Notes: generated by a model not told the origin, from the sequence alone. Positions 45,780 to 55,387 are shown, counted from the stretch's first letter. The stretch is DNA of 64,000 nucleotides from Anaerolineae bacterium (GCA_022823945.1 JAJEBK010000032.1:62001-126000), one strand, 5' to 3'. A program made the numbers and translations.

Positions 45780-47639
45780 ATGGCAATCATCACAAAAATA
45801 GCTCTTTTGTTGGGGGCGTTGTTGGTTGCGGGCAGCAGCCTCAGCCTGGCGCAGGAAACCGCGACAATCAATGTCATCGGCTCGGGCATCACCAACTCGC
45901 TGTTGAGGCAGTTGGCGGATGCCAGCGCTTATGAGCTGGATGCCAGTGATGCAGGCAGCGCGCGCGGCATCGACCTGTTCTGCAATGGCATTTTCGATCT
46001 GGCGACCAGCACGCGCCCAATGACGGATGCCGAGGCGGCTATCTGCGATTCCAACGAAGTGACCTACAGCCAGTTGCTGGTCGGGCATCAGATTGTCGCT
46101 TTTGCCGCCCATCCCGACGCGCCCGATGCCTGCTTGTCCGCCAGCAGCCTGGACGACCTGTTCAAGCCGACAGCCAGCCATCAGGTAAAAGATTGGTCAT
46201 TTGAAAGCGACGAGCATGCCGACCTGCCCTTGACTCTGATCTTGCCGGCGCAGGACCGCATTGCCTACGTCATTTTGGACAACCTGGTGGTTGGCGACGG
46301 CTTGCGGCTGGACGGCGCGGACGCCCCGGTGGATTCTGTTGGGGAGACGCTCGGCGCGCTGGCGGTTGTGCAATGGTCGTCCGGGCAAGCGGAAGCCAGC
46401 ACAGTCAAGCTGCTGAATTTGCAAGATGCCAGCTCGGGACAATGCCTGCCGCCATCGGTCGAAGCAGTGGAAAATGGACAATACACAGCGGCGCAATCGC
46501 ATTATATTTACTTGAATCGGGCGCGTCTGGAAGCGAGCGAGGCTTTGCTGCGCTTCTTGGAATTCGTTGTTGAGCCTGCCAATGCCGGGCTGGTCGAGGC
46601 AGCGGGCATCACGCCGCCCAGCAAAGCGATCTACGAACTAAATGCTGACTTGCTGGCGGATGCCGAAGCCATGCCGCTGCTCAGTGGCGATGAAGCCGCA
46701 TTCAGAATCCCGCCGGCGCTCCAAGGCGCTGTGCGTATTGTCGGCGCAGCCAATGCCCACCGACCGCTCAATAGCCTGGGCGAGCAGATGACGCGCAATC
46801 ATCCGCAGCTGCGAATTGAGTTCGACCTGGCTGGCAGCGGCGCTGGCATCAAAGCCCTGTGCGCAGACGCAGCCGATATCGCGGTGCTGGATGCCCCGCT
46901 TGCGAGTGACGGATGCGCTGATAAAGATTTGGCTGCCCTGCCCTTCTCCATTGGCGCGCAGGCTACAGTCCTGGTGGGCAACGCCGGCGACGCATTTTCC
47001 GCTTGCCTGACCAGCGAGCAGATCGTGCAAATCTGGCGGGCAGAATCGGCCGGGGTGGTTGAGCAGTGGGCGGATCTTGGCGAAGACTTCCCACAGGTGC
47101 CGTTGATGCTCTTCGGCTTGAGCTTGCTGGATGCGCATACGGACATTCTGCTGGGCGCGGCTGGTGAACTGATCTCGCCGGTGCGCCGTGATACCGAACA
47201 AGATTATGACCCGAATTACCGCGCGGCCGCCGTTGCCAATGTGCCCGGGGCGCTCACCTATATGACATGGGCAGCATATGAAGATGTGCTCGCGAAAGAA
47301 CAGGCGAATGTCCGCGCGGTAGCGGTAGATGATGGCGCTGGCTGTATCGCGCCCACAGCCGTCAGCATCAGCGATGGTTCCTATGCGCTTTCACGCGGGG
47401 CCAGCCTGTTGGTACGCGAGGCGGCGCTGGCGGATATCAATGTTCAGTCATTTCTGTGGACTTTGTATGGCGATGATAGCTGGTCGCAAGTGACGCGCGG
47501 GGGCTTCATCGGCATTTCTGCGCTGGAATTGCCGGTGGTGCGCCGCGAATTGCAAGTGGCGTTCCGGACAGCCGAAGCAGCCTATCCGCCGCCAGATGAA
47601 ACAGCCGGGACCGATACTGACGAAGCCGATTCCGAATGA
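45780..47639 (+). CDS. Exported tandem PBP-like (PstS-type) substrate-binding protein
   Basis: A 619-residue exported protein with a signal peptide to about residue 25. It holds two successive PstS-like periplasmic-binding domains (about 26-300 and 315-600). Each has the opening pattern INVIGSGITN.../RIVGAANAH..., a Cys-containing loop (GIDLFCNGIFDLATSTRP and GIKALCADAADIAVLDAP) and ACLS/ACLT before a hinge helix, so it looks like an internal duplication. No ABC permease or ATPase gene is adjacent and there is no lipobox Cys. It may be a soluble scavenger or sensor; the ligand is unknown. Confidence 0.78.
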   Translation: MAIITKIALLLGALLVAGSSLSLAQETATINVIGSGITNSLLRQLADASAYELDASDAGSARGIDLFCNGIFDLATSTRPMTDAEAAICDSNEVTYSQLLVGHQIVAFAAHPDAPDACLSASSLDDLFKPTASHQVKDWSFESDEHADLPLTLILPAQDRIAYVILDNLVVGDGLRLDGADAPVDSVGETLGALAVVQWSSGQAEASTVKLLNLQDASSGQCLPPSVEAVENGQYTAAQSHYIYLNRARLEASEALLRFLEFVVEPANAGLVEAAGITPPSKAIYELNADLLADAEAMPLLSGDEAAFRIPPALQGAVRIVGAANAHRPLNSLGEQMTRNHPQLRIEFDLAGSGAGIKALCADAADIAVLDAPLASDGCADKDLAALPFSIGAQATVLVGNAGDAFSACLTSEQIVQIWRAESAGVVEQWADLGEDFPQVPLMLFGLSLLDAHTDILLGAAGELISPVRRDTEQDYDPNYRAAAVANVPGALTYMTWAAYEDVLAKEQANVRAVAVDDGAGCIAPTAVSISDGSYALSRGASLLVREAALADINVQSFLWTLYGDDSWSQVTRGGFIGISALELPVVRRELQVAFRTAEAAYPPPDETAGTDTDEADSE

Positions 47640-47710
47640 GCCCGGCTGGGATACGCCGAGTCCGGGATCGTTCTCGCCTGCCCGACTCGAGCGCTTGATC
47701 GGAGTCGCGC

Positions 47711-50491
47711 ATGCACGGCGAATACATCGCCTTTGACTTGGAAACGACAGGGCTCAGCGCCGACCGCGATGAGATCATTGAGATTGGCGCAGCGCGTTTT
47801 CGTCGGGGCGAGATCGTCGAGCGTTATCAAACACTGGTCAATCCCGGCAAGCCAATCCCATCCGAAGTCACGCATTTGACTGGCATAGACGATGACGATG
47901 TCGCTGATGCGCCGCGCATGCACACATTGCTGCCCAGGCTGCGCGCCTTTTTTGGCGAGAGCACAATCATCTGTCACAATGTCAGCTTTGATGTTGGCTT
48001 CATGCAAAAGCACGGTCTGCTGGCGGATAATACTGCGCTGGATACATTTGATTTGGCGTCTATTTTGTTGCCGGCCGCCGTTCGTTACAACCTCGGCAGC
48101 TTGGCCGCGCAGATGGGAGTAAACCTGAAAAACGCCCACCGCGCTTATGATGATGCCGAAGCAACCGGGCAGCTGTATTGGCAGTTGTGGCTGAAGTTGC
48201 GCAGCCTGCCCTGCGGCTTGCTCGCCGAAATCATCCAACTTGGCAGCGGCATTGACTGGGCTTTGCGCGGCGTATTCCAGGAGGCGCTGCAAGAAGCGCT
48301 GCGTGATGCAGAAGCGACGCCCGCTTTGCAACAGCCGTTCGCGGGGGAGTCGATTTTTGGTGAACAGGCAGAGATTGCCCACCACCCGCTGGATATGTCC
48401 GATGCCAGTCGAAGCCCGCTGTCATTGCCAGAAGTCTCGCAAGTGTTCGGCGAAACCGGGGCGCTGGCGGCGCAGCATGACAGCTTCGAAGTGCGACCGC
48501 AGCAGATCGATATGGCGCGCGAGGTAGCGGATGCGCTAAATCGCGGACAGCAATTGTTGATCGAAGCGGGCACTGGTACGGGCAAGTCGCTGGCCTATTT
48601 GATTCCGGCGGCGGGCTGGGCGCTGCAAAACAACAATCGAGTCACAATCGCCACCAACACCATCAACCTGCAAGAGCAGCTATTAAAAAAAGATATTCCG
48701 CTAACTCGACAGGTGGTCGGCAAAGCACTGCGCGCCGCGTTGATGAAAGGGCGCAACAATTATCTGTGCCCGCGGCGGCTGGCGACCCTGCGTCGGCGCA
48801 AACCCACCACCAGCGATGCACTGCGCACCCTGGCGAAGATTCTGGTTTGGCTGCACGAAGGCGGCGCGGGCGATCGTGGCGGGATCAGCCTGCGCGGGCG
48901 AGACTGGCAGTTGTGGTCGCGATTGAGCGCCCAGGACGAAGGCTGCACTTCGACGCGCTGCGCGACCGAAATGGCTGGCATTTGTCCTTTTCATCGCGCG
49001 CGCAAACAGGCAGAAGCCGCCCATATCGTCATCACCAACCATGCCCTGCTGGTAGCGGACGCGGCGGTAGAAAATCGCGCTTTGCCCGCCTATCACAACC
49101 TGATTGTAGACGAGGCGCATCACCTCGAAGAGGCCATCACCAGCGGGATGAGCCGCCACATCGACCAACGCAAATTGATAGGTCGCTTAAACGACACCGG
49201 CAAATGCCTGAACCTGTTCCTCAGCGAGGCGCGCAGGAGTTTCCCGCCCACAGCCGCCAGCAAACTGGACGACTTTGTACAGACTATCAGCCAAGCCATC
49301 GCCGAGATGCGGCTTGCCATCCGGATATATTTCCGCACGCTATTTGACTTTGTTCTGAGCCAAAAGAGCGATCGCCACTATGGCATGCGGCTGCTGCAAA
49401 AGCATCGCGATTCGGGCAGCTTCGTCAGTGTGCAAAGCGCCTGGCAGCAGTTGGCTTCGTATTTGCTCGCCCTGACCGACGCGCTGGAGCGCCTGGTCGA
49501 TGCGCTGCCCCGCTATGCCCAATATGCCATGCCCGACTTCGCCGAATACCGCAGCGAGATCCGCGGGCACTGGCGCTTCATCGCCGAACTGCACGAGCAG
49601 CTGGAACGGTTCACCAGCGACCCCGACAGCAACGCCGTGTATAGCCTGAAGCCGGGTGAACGCGCCGATATGCTACAAATAACGATCTCGCCATTGCATG
49701 TTGGACCCATGATGGACGAATACCTCAGCCAGCGTCTGGAGAGCATCGTGTTGACCAGCGCCACGCTGCGCACGCAAGAGCACTTCGAGCACATAAAAGA
49801 GCGACTCTATGTCGAAGAATATCGCGAGCTGGCGCTAGGCTCGCCTTTTGATTATCGCTCGTCCACGCTGCTTTTCGTCCCGGATGACATGCCCGAACCG
49901 GGCAAGCGCACAGGGTATCAGCGCATGGTCGAACGCGGCATCATCGAGCTGGCGACAGCGCTGAACGGGCGTGTCATGGTGCTGTTCACCAGTTATGCCC
50001 AACTGCGCGAAACGGCGCTGCATATCTCGCCGCGACTGAAGCTGGGTGATATTGAGGTCTTCGACCAGAGTTTTGGCGGGGGACGCGAGGTTTTGCTGGA
50101 GAATTTCAAGCGCGCCGATCGAGCCGTGCTGATGGGCGTGCGCAGTTTTTGGGAGGGCATTGATATCCCCGGCGACGACCTGAGCGCCCTGGTCATAGCG
50201 CGCTTGCCTTTCGCCGTCCCCAGCGAACCGATCTTTGCCGCGCGCGCCGAGACCTATAGCAATTCTTTTCAGCAATTTGCCGTGCCCGATGCAATTCTGC
50301 GCTTTCGGCAAGGCTTTGGACGTCTGATCCGCAGCCGCAGCGACCGTGGTATCGTCGCTATTTTCGACAGCCGCGTCATCAGCAAGAATTACGGTGCCAG
50401 CTTCCTTGAGTCGCTGCCCGACTGCACTGTACAATTTGGCGCGCTGGATAAATTGCCGAGCCTCGCCAAAACCTGGATCGAACGCCGATGA
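47711..50491 (+). CDS. DnaQ-like exonuclease fused to DinG-type helicase
   Basis: A 926-residue two-enzyme protein. Residues 1-165 form a DEDDh 3'-5' exonuclease (FDLETTGL, CHNVSFDVGF, HRAYDDA). The rest is an XPD/DinG superfamily 2 helicase with Walker A GTGTGKS near 287-293 and DEAH at 467-470. It has four Cys between them (NYLC, then GC, RC and GIC) that could hold an Fe-S cluster as in XPD/DinG. GFGRLIRSRSDRG is motif VI. The fusion is like the DinG of Firmicutes. Four-base overlap with the next gene implies coupling. Confidence 0.9.
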   Translation: MHGEYIAFDLETTGLSADRDEIIEIGAARFRRGEIVERYQTLVNPGKPIPSEVTHLTGIDDDDVADAPRMHTLLPRLRAFFGESTIICHNVSFDVGFMQKHGLLADNTALDTFDLASILLPAAVRYNLGSLAAQMGVNLKNAHRAYDDAEATGQLYWQLWLKLRSLPCGLLAEIIQLGSGIDWALRGVFQEALQEALRDAEATPALQQPFAGESIFGEQAEIAHHPLDMSDASRSPLSLPEVSQVFGETGALAAQHDSFEVRPQQIDMAREVADALNRGQQLLIEAGTGTGKSLAYLIPAAGWALQNNNRVTIATNTINLQEQLLKKDIPLTRQVVGKALRAALMKGRNNYLCPRRLATLRRRKPTTSDALRTLAKILVWLHEGGAGDRGGISLRGRDWQLWSRLSAQDEGCTSTRCATEMAGICPFHRARKQAEAAHIVITNHALLVADAAVENRALPAYHNLIVDEAHHLEEAITSGMSRHIDQRKLIGRLNDTGKCLNLFLSEARRSFPPTAASKLDDFVQTISQAIAEMRLAIRIYFRTLFDFVLSQKSDRHYGMRLLQKHRDSGSFVSVQSAWQQLASYLLALTDALERLVDALPRYAQYAMPDFAEYRSEIRGHWRFIAELHEQLERFTSDPDSNAVYSLKPGERADMLQITISPLHVGPMMDEYLSQRLESIVLTSATLRTQEHFEHIKERLYVEEYRELALGSPFDYRSSTLLFVPDDMPEPGKRTGYQRMVERGIIELATALNGRVMVLFTSYAQLRETALHISPRLKLGDIEVFDQSFGGGREVLLENFKRADRAVLMGVRSFWEGIDIPGDDLSALVIARLPFAVPSEPIFAARAETYSNSFQQFAVPDAILRFRQGFGRLIRSRSDRGIVAIFDSRVISKNYGASFLESLPDCTVQFGALDKLPSLAKTWIERR

Positions 50492-50838
50492 GAACGCCAG
50501 CCGGGCGCGAATGCCCGCATTATTACGCCGACTTCAACCGCCACACGCGCGATGTTGAAGAATGCCGCCTCGCCAAAGCCAACCCCGACTCGCTGGATTG
50601 GCACGCCCGCGACTGCGCCAAATGCCCGGTGCCCGATATCGCGCTCGCCAACGCCAGCCAGGACACGCAGCTCGTGCTCACGATCAAGAGCGGCATTTTT
50701 GGCTTGATGCGCCGGGTGCAGGTCGAAGCCATCTGCCTGAAGACGGGCGAGAAGGTAGACCCCTATGTCGGCTGCCCGGACGATCACCCGGGCTTGGAAA
50801 TCTTCCGCCAGGCGCTGGAAGAAGGCCGCGATGATTAA
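50488..50838 (+). CDS. Cys-rich hypothetical protein, 116 aa
   Basis: A 116-residue protein with a Cys set near the N-terminus: Cys9 (ECPHYYADF), Cys25 (EECRLAK), Cys43 and Cys46 (DCAKCPVPDI), which could bind zinc or an Fe-S cluster. The rest reads like a small alpha/beta domain (VEAICLKTGEKVDPYVGCPDD). No family recognised. It overlaps the stop of the exonuclease-helicase in ATGA and is itself overlapped by the HAD-DinB gene by eight bases, so the three are translated as a unit. Confidence 0.7.
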   Translation: MRTPAGRECPHYYADFNRHTRDVEECRLAKANPDSLDWHARDCAKCPVPDIALANASQDTQLVLTIKSGIFGLMRRVQVEAICLKTGEKVDPYVGCPDDHPGLEIFRQALEEGRDD

Positions 50839-52009
50839 AGCCGTGCTGCTGGACATGGATAATACCCTGCTGCACAACCCGGATGCGCGGTTCGCCAGCG
50901 CTTTTCGCCAGCTATTCGACGATTTCTTTCGTGACGAGTTCGCCATTGACAGCAGCATTCACGCGCTGCGAGCTGGATTCGCCAACATGGGCAGAGACCT
51001 TGCCAATTGCCCTGCCAATACCGAAGCGCTGGTTGATTGCCTGGCGCACTGGCTGCCTCTCTCTCGTAACGATGCCGACCAGGCCTTGCGCCGATTTTAC
51101 GCCGAGGTATATGGCGAACTGCAGCCGCTGGTCTCTCCGGTAGACAGCGCCGCCGCTTTGATCGAGAGTCTGCTGGAACAAGGGTTGCTGGTAGCGATCG
51201 CGACCAATCCGCTTTATCCCGAGTCGGCGATATTGCAGCGCCTGGAATGGGCGGGCTTGGGCGGACTGGCCAGCGAATTCGCAATTGTCACGCACAGCGA
51301 GAATATGCACTTCGCCAAACCACAACCCGAATACATGGCCGAGGTTGTGGCGCGCGTGGGCATTGAACCAGACGAAGCCCTGATGGTCGGGGATAGCGCA
51401 GTCAACGATATCCAATCTGCCCGAGCCATCGGCTGCCCGACCTGGCATGTACCCACAGACGGCAGCCTGGCAGAACTGGCGCAACGGATCCAGAGCGATA
51501 CCTGGCGCGAGGTCGTCCAGCCGCTCGCCTTGCAGCCAGAGATGATCGCGCCGCAGTATCGAGGCAATTTGGGCGCGCTGCGGGGTCTGCTGGCGGAATC
51601 ATCGCCGAGCCAATGGCAAGAACATCCCGATCCCGAAGAATGGTCGATATTGCAGATCGTTTGCCACCTGTGGACGACCGAGACAGCTGTGCATCAGGCG
51701 CGCTTGCAGAGCATCCTGGCGGAAGACAATCCTTTTCTGGCTGCCTTGCCGCCGCCGGGACCGCATGTGCCGCCCTGCCACGACAATGCCGATGTGGTGT
51801 GGCAACGTTTCAACCGCGCCCGGCAAACAACTCTGTCGATGCTGGGCGGTTTGACGCAGGCGCAATGGCTGCGACCAGCTCGACACAGCATATTTGGTTT
51901 GACTACCTTGTTGGAAATGGCTTATTTTACAGCGCAACACGACCGCCTGCATATCACGCAATTGTGCCAGACGCTCGGCAAGTGCGAGGACGAAGCGGCT
52001 TTGAGTTGA
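50831..52009 (+). CDS. HAD-family hydrolase fused to a DinB-like domain
   Basis: A 392-residue fusion. Residues 1-225 form a HAD phosphatase: LLDMDNTLL with nucleophile Asp8 and Asp10, then LVAIATNP, KPQPEYM and MVGDSAVNDIQSA. Residues ~235-390 are a four-helix DinB/YfiT-like domain: EWSILQIVCHLWTTE and AQHDRLHITQL supply the spaced His that bind metal in this family. Both substrates are unknown. ATG 50831 lies within the preceding gene. A promoter for the next gene overlaps its stop codon. Confidence 0.83.
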   Translation: MIKAVLLDMDNTLLHNPDARFASAFRQLFDDFFRDEFAIDSSIHALRAGFANMGRDLANCPANTEALVDCLAHWLPLSRNDADQALRRFYAEVYGELQPLVSPVDSAAALIESLLEQGLLVAIATNPLYPESAILQRLEWAGLGGLASEFAIVTHSENMHFAKPQPEYMAEVVARVGIEPDEALMVGDSAVNDIQSARAIGCPTWHVPTDGSLAELAQRIQSDTWREVVQPLALQPEMIAPQYRGNLGALRGLLAESSPSQWQEHPDPEEWSILQIVCHLWTTETAVHQARLQSILAEDNPFLAALPPPGPHVPPCHDNADVVWQRFNRARQTTLSMLGGLTQAQWLRPARHSIFGLTTLLEMAYFTAQHDRLHITQLCQTLGKCEDEAALS

Positions 52010-52033
52010 CTATGCCCGCGCCAACTGTACAAT
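52006..52033 (+). promoter_or_regulatory. Predicted promoter of the polyprenyl synthase gene, overlapping a stop codon
   Basis: TTGACT (52006-52011), 16-base spacer, TACAAT (52028-52033). The -35 contains the TGA stop of the HAD-DinB gene. A start near 52040 leaves a leader of about 40 bases. Confidence 0.6.
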
Positions 52034-52080
52034 ATGTGTAGAAAGTTCTGAACATCACGACTTATGAATTGGAGCACGCG

Positions 52081-53028
52081 ATGGTCAGCGCAGCGCCGCC
52101 CCAACTAGCGCTAAGGCAAGCGGTCGACGAGGGACTTACAGCTGTGGAAGCGGCCATGCGCGAGGTTACCGCCAGCCAGGTCGATGTCCTGCGCGATGCC
52201 AGCCGGCATATCCTCAGCGCTGGTGGCAAACGGATTCGTCCCCGCCTGATGTTGCTGAGTTATCTGGCGCTGGGCGGCGCGGATATGCTGCATGTTGCCA
52301 AGCCCGCCGCGGCTGTCGAGTTGATGCACACTGCCAGCGTCGTGCACGATGACATCAACGACCATGGTGTGCTGAGGCGTGGCAAACCGGCTGTCAATGC
52401 CATCTGGGGGCGGACATTCGCGCTGTTGACTGGCGACTTCCTGTTCACCGCGGTGTATGAATTGATGGCACCCTATGGCGATTTGAATATCGACCTGGCA
52501 CAAGCCGCAACCGCTCTTGTCGAAGGCGAAACCCTGCAAGCCAGCGCCGTCAAAAATAATCGCTTCAATCGCGAAGTCTATGGACGGATCATCGCGTTGA
52601 AGACAGCCGCGCTCTTCCGCGCCGCCAGCGGCATCGGCGCAAAATTGGCGGGGGCGGCACAGCAAGAAATCAGCGCGCTTTCCGATTTCGGCTTTAACCT
52701 GGGGCTGGCTTTTCAAATCGTTGACGACATTCTCGATCTGGTTGCTGACGAAGCAGAATTGGGCAAGACCAGTGGCATCGACATCGTGCAGGGTCGCGGC
52801 GTTGCTGTCGCGCTCGGCGAAGGCAACAGCAACGGCAATGCTCCACCGAATGACGCACTGGACTCTATTAAGCGAAAAATGCTGGAAGGCGACACAATCG
52901 ACAAGGCGAAGTCACGCGCTGAGCTCCTGGTGCGCAGCGCCATTGCCAGTCTGGACTTGCTGCCGCATTCGCCCGCCAAAGATGCGCTTGTCGAACTCGC
53001 GCAGCAGGTCATCTCCCGCGAAAATTGA
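52081..53028 (+). CDS. Polyprenyl diphosphate synthase
   Basis: A 315-residue trans-prenyltransferase that condenses isopentenyl diphosphate into a long chain, probably a quinone side chain. GGKRIRPRLMLL, the first Asp-rich motif DDIND (90-94) and the second in FQIVDDILDLVADE are all present. Before the first motif no bulky aromatic is seen near position -5 (SVVHDD), which fits a long-chain product. ATG 52081 has GGAG six bases upstream and is preferred to TTG 52069. It has its own predicted promoter. Confidence 0.9.
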   Translation: MVSAAPPQLALRQAVDEGLTAVEAAMREVTASQVDVLRDASRHILSAGGKRIRPRLMLLSYLALGGADMLHVAKPAAAVELMHTASVVHDDINDHGVLRRGKPAVNAIWGRTFALLTGDFLFTAVYELMAPYGDLNIDLAQAATALVEGETLQASAVKNNRFNREVYGRIIALKTAALFRAASGIGAKLAGAAQQEISALSDFGFNLGLAFQIVDDILDLVADEAELGKTSGIDIVQGRGVAVALGEGNSNGNAPPNDALDSIKRKMLEGDTIDKAKSRAELLVRSAIASLDLLPHSPAKDALVELAQQVISREN

Positions 53029-53110
53029 ACCTGTCAAAGGCAGCCAGGAGCAAGCCGGCTAGCACAGCGGCGCGGACCCGCTCTTGCAATTGAAGCGACA
53101 GGCAAGCCTC

Positions 53111-54670
53111 ATGGCGATCAAAGTAGCCAGCGTAGAACAAGTGCGGCAGATTGAAGCGGCGGCGGACCGGCGCGGCCTCAGCTTTGTGCAAATGATGCAA
53201 AATGCCGGCGCGGCAGCTTGCCAATTGCTGCTGGAGCGCGTGGCTGTCGACGAATCGACCCTCGTGCTCTTTTTGATCGGCAAAGGCAACAATGGCGGCG
53301 ATGGCCTCGTCATGGCACGGCAGTTGGCGCAAACCAGCCGAGCGGCTGTTCACTTGTATATGCTGGAAGCGCGAGCGACCGATGACGAAATCTTCTGCGC
53401 AGCGACTGCGGCCGGGCTGCCTTGGACATTGGCTGCGGACGACAAGGACGACTCGGTCCTGCGCGAGCTGGCGGGCAAAGCTGATGTGATCGTCGATGCG
53501 CTGCTGGGCATTGGCGGGCGACCACCCCTGCGCGCCAGGCTGAAAGAAATGCTAACCTGCGTGAGCAAAGCAGCCAGCGCAACAAAGCCTTTCGTGCTGG
53601 CGATCGACTGTCCCAGCGGCAGCGACTGCGATAGCGGCGAAATCGCCAAAGCTGCGCTGTCGGCAAATGCCACCATCAGTTTCATCGCCGCCAAACCAGG
53701 CTTGCTCACTTTTCCGGCTGCCGCGGCTGTGGGCGATCTGGTCGTGTCGCAGATTGGCATAGCCGATGAGCTGACCGAATTGCAGCGGCTTTCCAGCACA
53801 CTCATGGATGCTCCGCTGGCAAGATCGTTGCTGCCGGCGCGCCCGCTGAATGGGCACAAAGGCACTTTCGGCAAAGCCATGTTGGTGGCTGGTTGCGCGA
53901 ATTATATCGGCGCGGTTGCTTTGGCTGGCGAAGCGGCCTGTCGTTCCGGCGCGGGCTTGGTGACCGTGGCGACTACCCGCCAACTGGTCGAACTTGTCGC
54001 CAGCAGTCTGCGTGAACCAACCTGGTTGCCGCTGACGGCTGTTGATGGCTGCATTGCCGAAGACGCTGCGCAAACTGTGCTTGAAAGCGCGCCCTCGTAC
54101 AAGTCGCTGCTGGTGGGCTGCGGCCTGGGTTTGCATGCCAGCACGCAAGCCTTCGTGAGAAGCCTGCTGGACAATGACCTGCCGCCGCTGCTGCTGGATG
54201 CGGATGCGCTGAACTGCCTGAGTCGACTGCGTGATTTTTGGAAGCGCCTGCCCGCCGACACGATAATCACGCCGCATATTGGCGAAATGGCGCGATTGAC
54301 ACAACATTCGACCGCGGAGATCGATGCCGATCGCTGGACATTTGCCCGGCGCTATGCAGAGTGCTGGCAGGTGGTGCTGCTGCTGAAAGGCGCGCACACG
54401 CTCATCGCCGCGCCAGATGGGCGCACAAGCGTGATTCCGTATAAAACTGATGCGCTGGGAACAGCCGGCACGGGCGATGTGCTGGCGGGTTTAATCGCAG
54501 GCTTGCGCGCGCAGGGCCTCACAGCTTTTGACAGCGCGCGTCTGGGAGCCTACATCCATGCGCTAGCGGGCACCATCGCTGCGCAGACGGTGGGCAGCAG
54601 CCGCAGTGTGATCGCCAGCGATGTGCTAGGCGCGTTGGGACCGGCATTCGCAGCAACCGAAGTCGGCTAG
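53111..54670 (+). CDS. nnr: Bifunctional NAD(P)H-hydrate repair enzyme
   Basis: A roughly 519-residue fusion of an N-terminal YjeF epimerase and a C-terminal ADP/ATP-dependent NAD(P)H-hydrate dehydratase, which together repair damaged NAD(P)HX. The epimerase has FLIGKGNNGGDGLVMARQL and VIVDALLGIGGRPPL; the dehydratase has GHKGTFGKAMLVAGC, SGAGLVTVAT and LGTAGTGDVLAGLIAG. ATG 53111 is preferred over TTG 53084, but neither has a good ribosome site. Its stop shares CTAG with the convergent small membrane gene. Confidence 0.93.
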   Translation: MAIKVASVEQVRQIEAAADRRGLSFVQMMQNAGAAACQLLLERVAVDESTLVLFLIGKGNNGGDGLVMARQLAQTSRAAVHLYMLEARATDDEIFCAATAAGLPWTLAADDKDDSVLRELAGKADVIVDALLGIGGRPPLRARLKEMLTCVSKAASATKPFVLAIDCPSGSDCDSGEIAKAALSANATISFIAAKPGLLTFPAAAAVGDLVVSQIGIADELTELQRLSSTLMDAPLARSLLPARPLNGHKGTFGKAMLVAGCANYIGAVALAGEAACRSGAGLVTVATTRQLVELVASSLREPTWLPLTAVDGCIAEDAAQTVLESAPSYKSLLVGCGLGLHASTQAFVRSLLDNDLPPLLLDADALNCLSRLRDFWKRLPADTIITPHIGEMARLTQHSTAEIDADRWTFARRYAECWQVVLLLKGAHTLIAAPDGRTSVIPYKTDALGTAGTGDVLAGLIAGLRAQGLTAFDSARLGAYIHALAGTIAAQTVGSSRSVIASDVLGALGPAFAATEVG

Positions 54671-54891
54671 CTGTCGGTCTGTTTCCTGGAGCGCGCCTTG
54701 CGTTTGGCAGCTTGCAGCTCGGCTTCCATCTCCAGCTCGCCACTGGCACCGCCAAATTCCAGCAGGTCGCGCCGTCGCACCGCTCCGCGTCGATTGATGC
54801 GCAGTTGTGCATAGATGCCGCCCAGCAAGATGCCCAGCAAGATGCCGACAAAGACAGCCCCGTCGTCCAGTTTAGGGCGCGTCCGCTTCAT
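54667..54891 (-). CDS. Small membrane protein, 74 aa
   Basis: A 74-residue protein with one hydrophobic helix (about residues 12-29, AVFVGILLGILLGGIYA) and a basic C-terminal tail (KRKARSRK). The glycine-rich helix recalls YtxH-type proteins. Its start overlaps the 3' end of the next upstream gene by 20 bases, so it belongs to that transcript. Function unknown. Confidence 0.6.
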   Translation of the reverse strand: MKRTRPKLDDGAVFVGILLGILLGGIYAQLRINRRGAVRRRDLLEFGGASGELEMEAELQAAKRKARSRKQTDS

Positions 54892-55387
54892 CGAGAGCCT
54901 CGCCGTTGGTTTCGTCGGTGGTCAGCAGTCCGCGGATGCGCAGTAACTCGCGCAGGAATGCCAGCAGCCCGGCCAGAAAGCTCTTCAACTGGATCAGCGG
55001 GTCGACGGCGTTGTCGTTCATAAAAGTGGCGGTCGCTCTGCCGAGTCGCGCTGTCTCACGGGCGCTTTCGAGGATAGGTTTGATTTCTGCGCGCAGCATC
55101 ACAAAGAAGCCCGCCACTTGCAGCAGCAGGATGGCTAAAGCCGCGATCAACAGCACCGACTCCAGCAGCAGGATGAGCAGCATGACATCGCGGAATATGC
55201 GGATGATCGGCACCCAGGTTTCGGCTGCCGTAAGCGCCGTTGCCACAGCCGCAGCCAGCAGCCCCAGGATGAGCAGAATGCCGATTGCGGCACCCAGCTT
55301 GATGATGCGTCCGATATTGCCCGCGCTGCGAGCGGTCTGACTTTGTTCGGGCGCTGGCTCGCTGGCAGATGCCTCGCTGCTTTGCAT
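54872..55387 (-). CDS. Two-pass membrane protein, 171 aa
   Basis: A 171-residue protein with two long hydrophobic helices (about 28-50 and 67-97), a polar N-terminus rich in Ser, Ala and Gln, and an amphipathic C-terminal region that ends acidic (DETNGEALDEADAP). It starts three bases after the end of the upstream small membrane gene and overlaps the next one, so three small membrane proteins form an operon. No family recognised. Confidence 0.62.
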   Translation of the reverse strand: MQSSEASASEPAPEQSQTARSAGNIGRIIKLGAAIGILLILGLLAAAVATALTAAETWVPIIRIFRDVMLLILLLESVLLIAALAILLLQVAGFFVMLRAEIKPILESARETARLGRATATFMNDNAVDPLIQLKSFLAGLLAFLRELLRIRGLLTTDETNGEALDEADAP

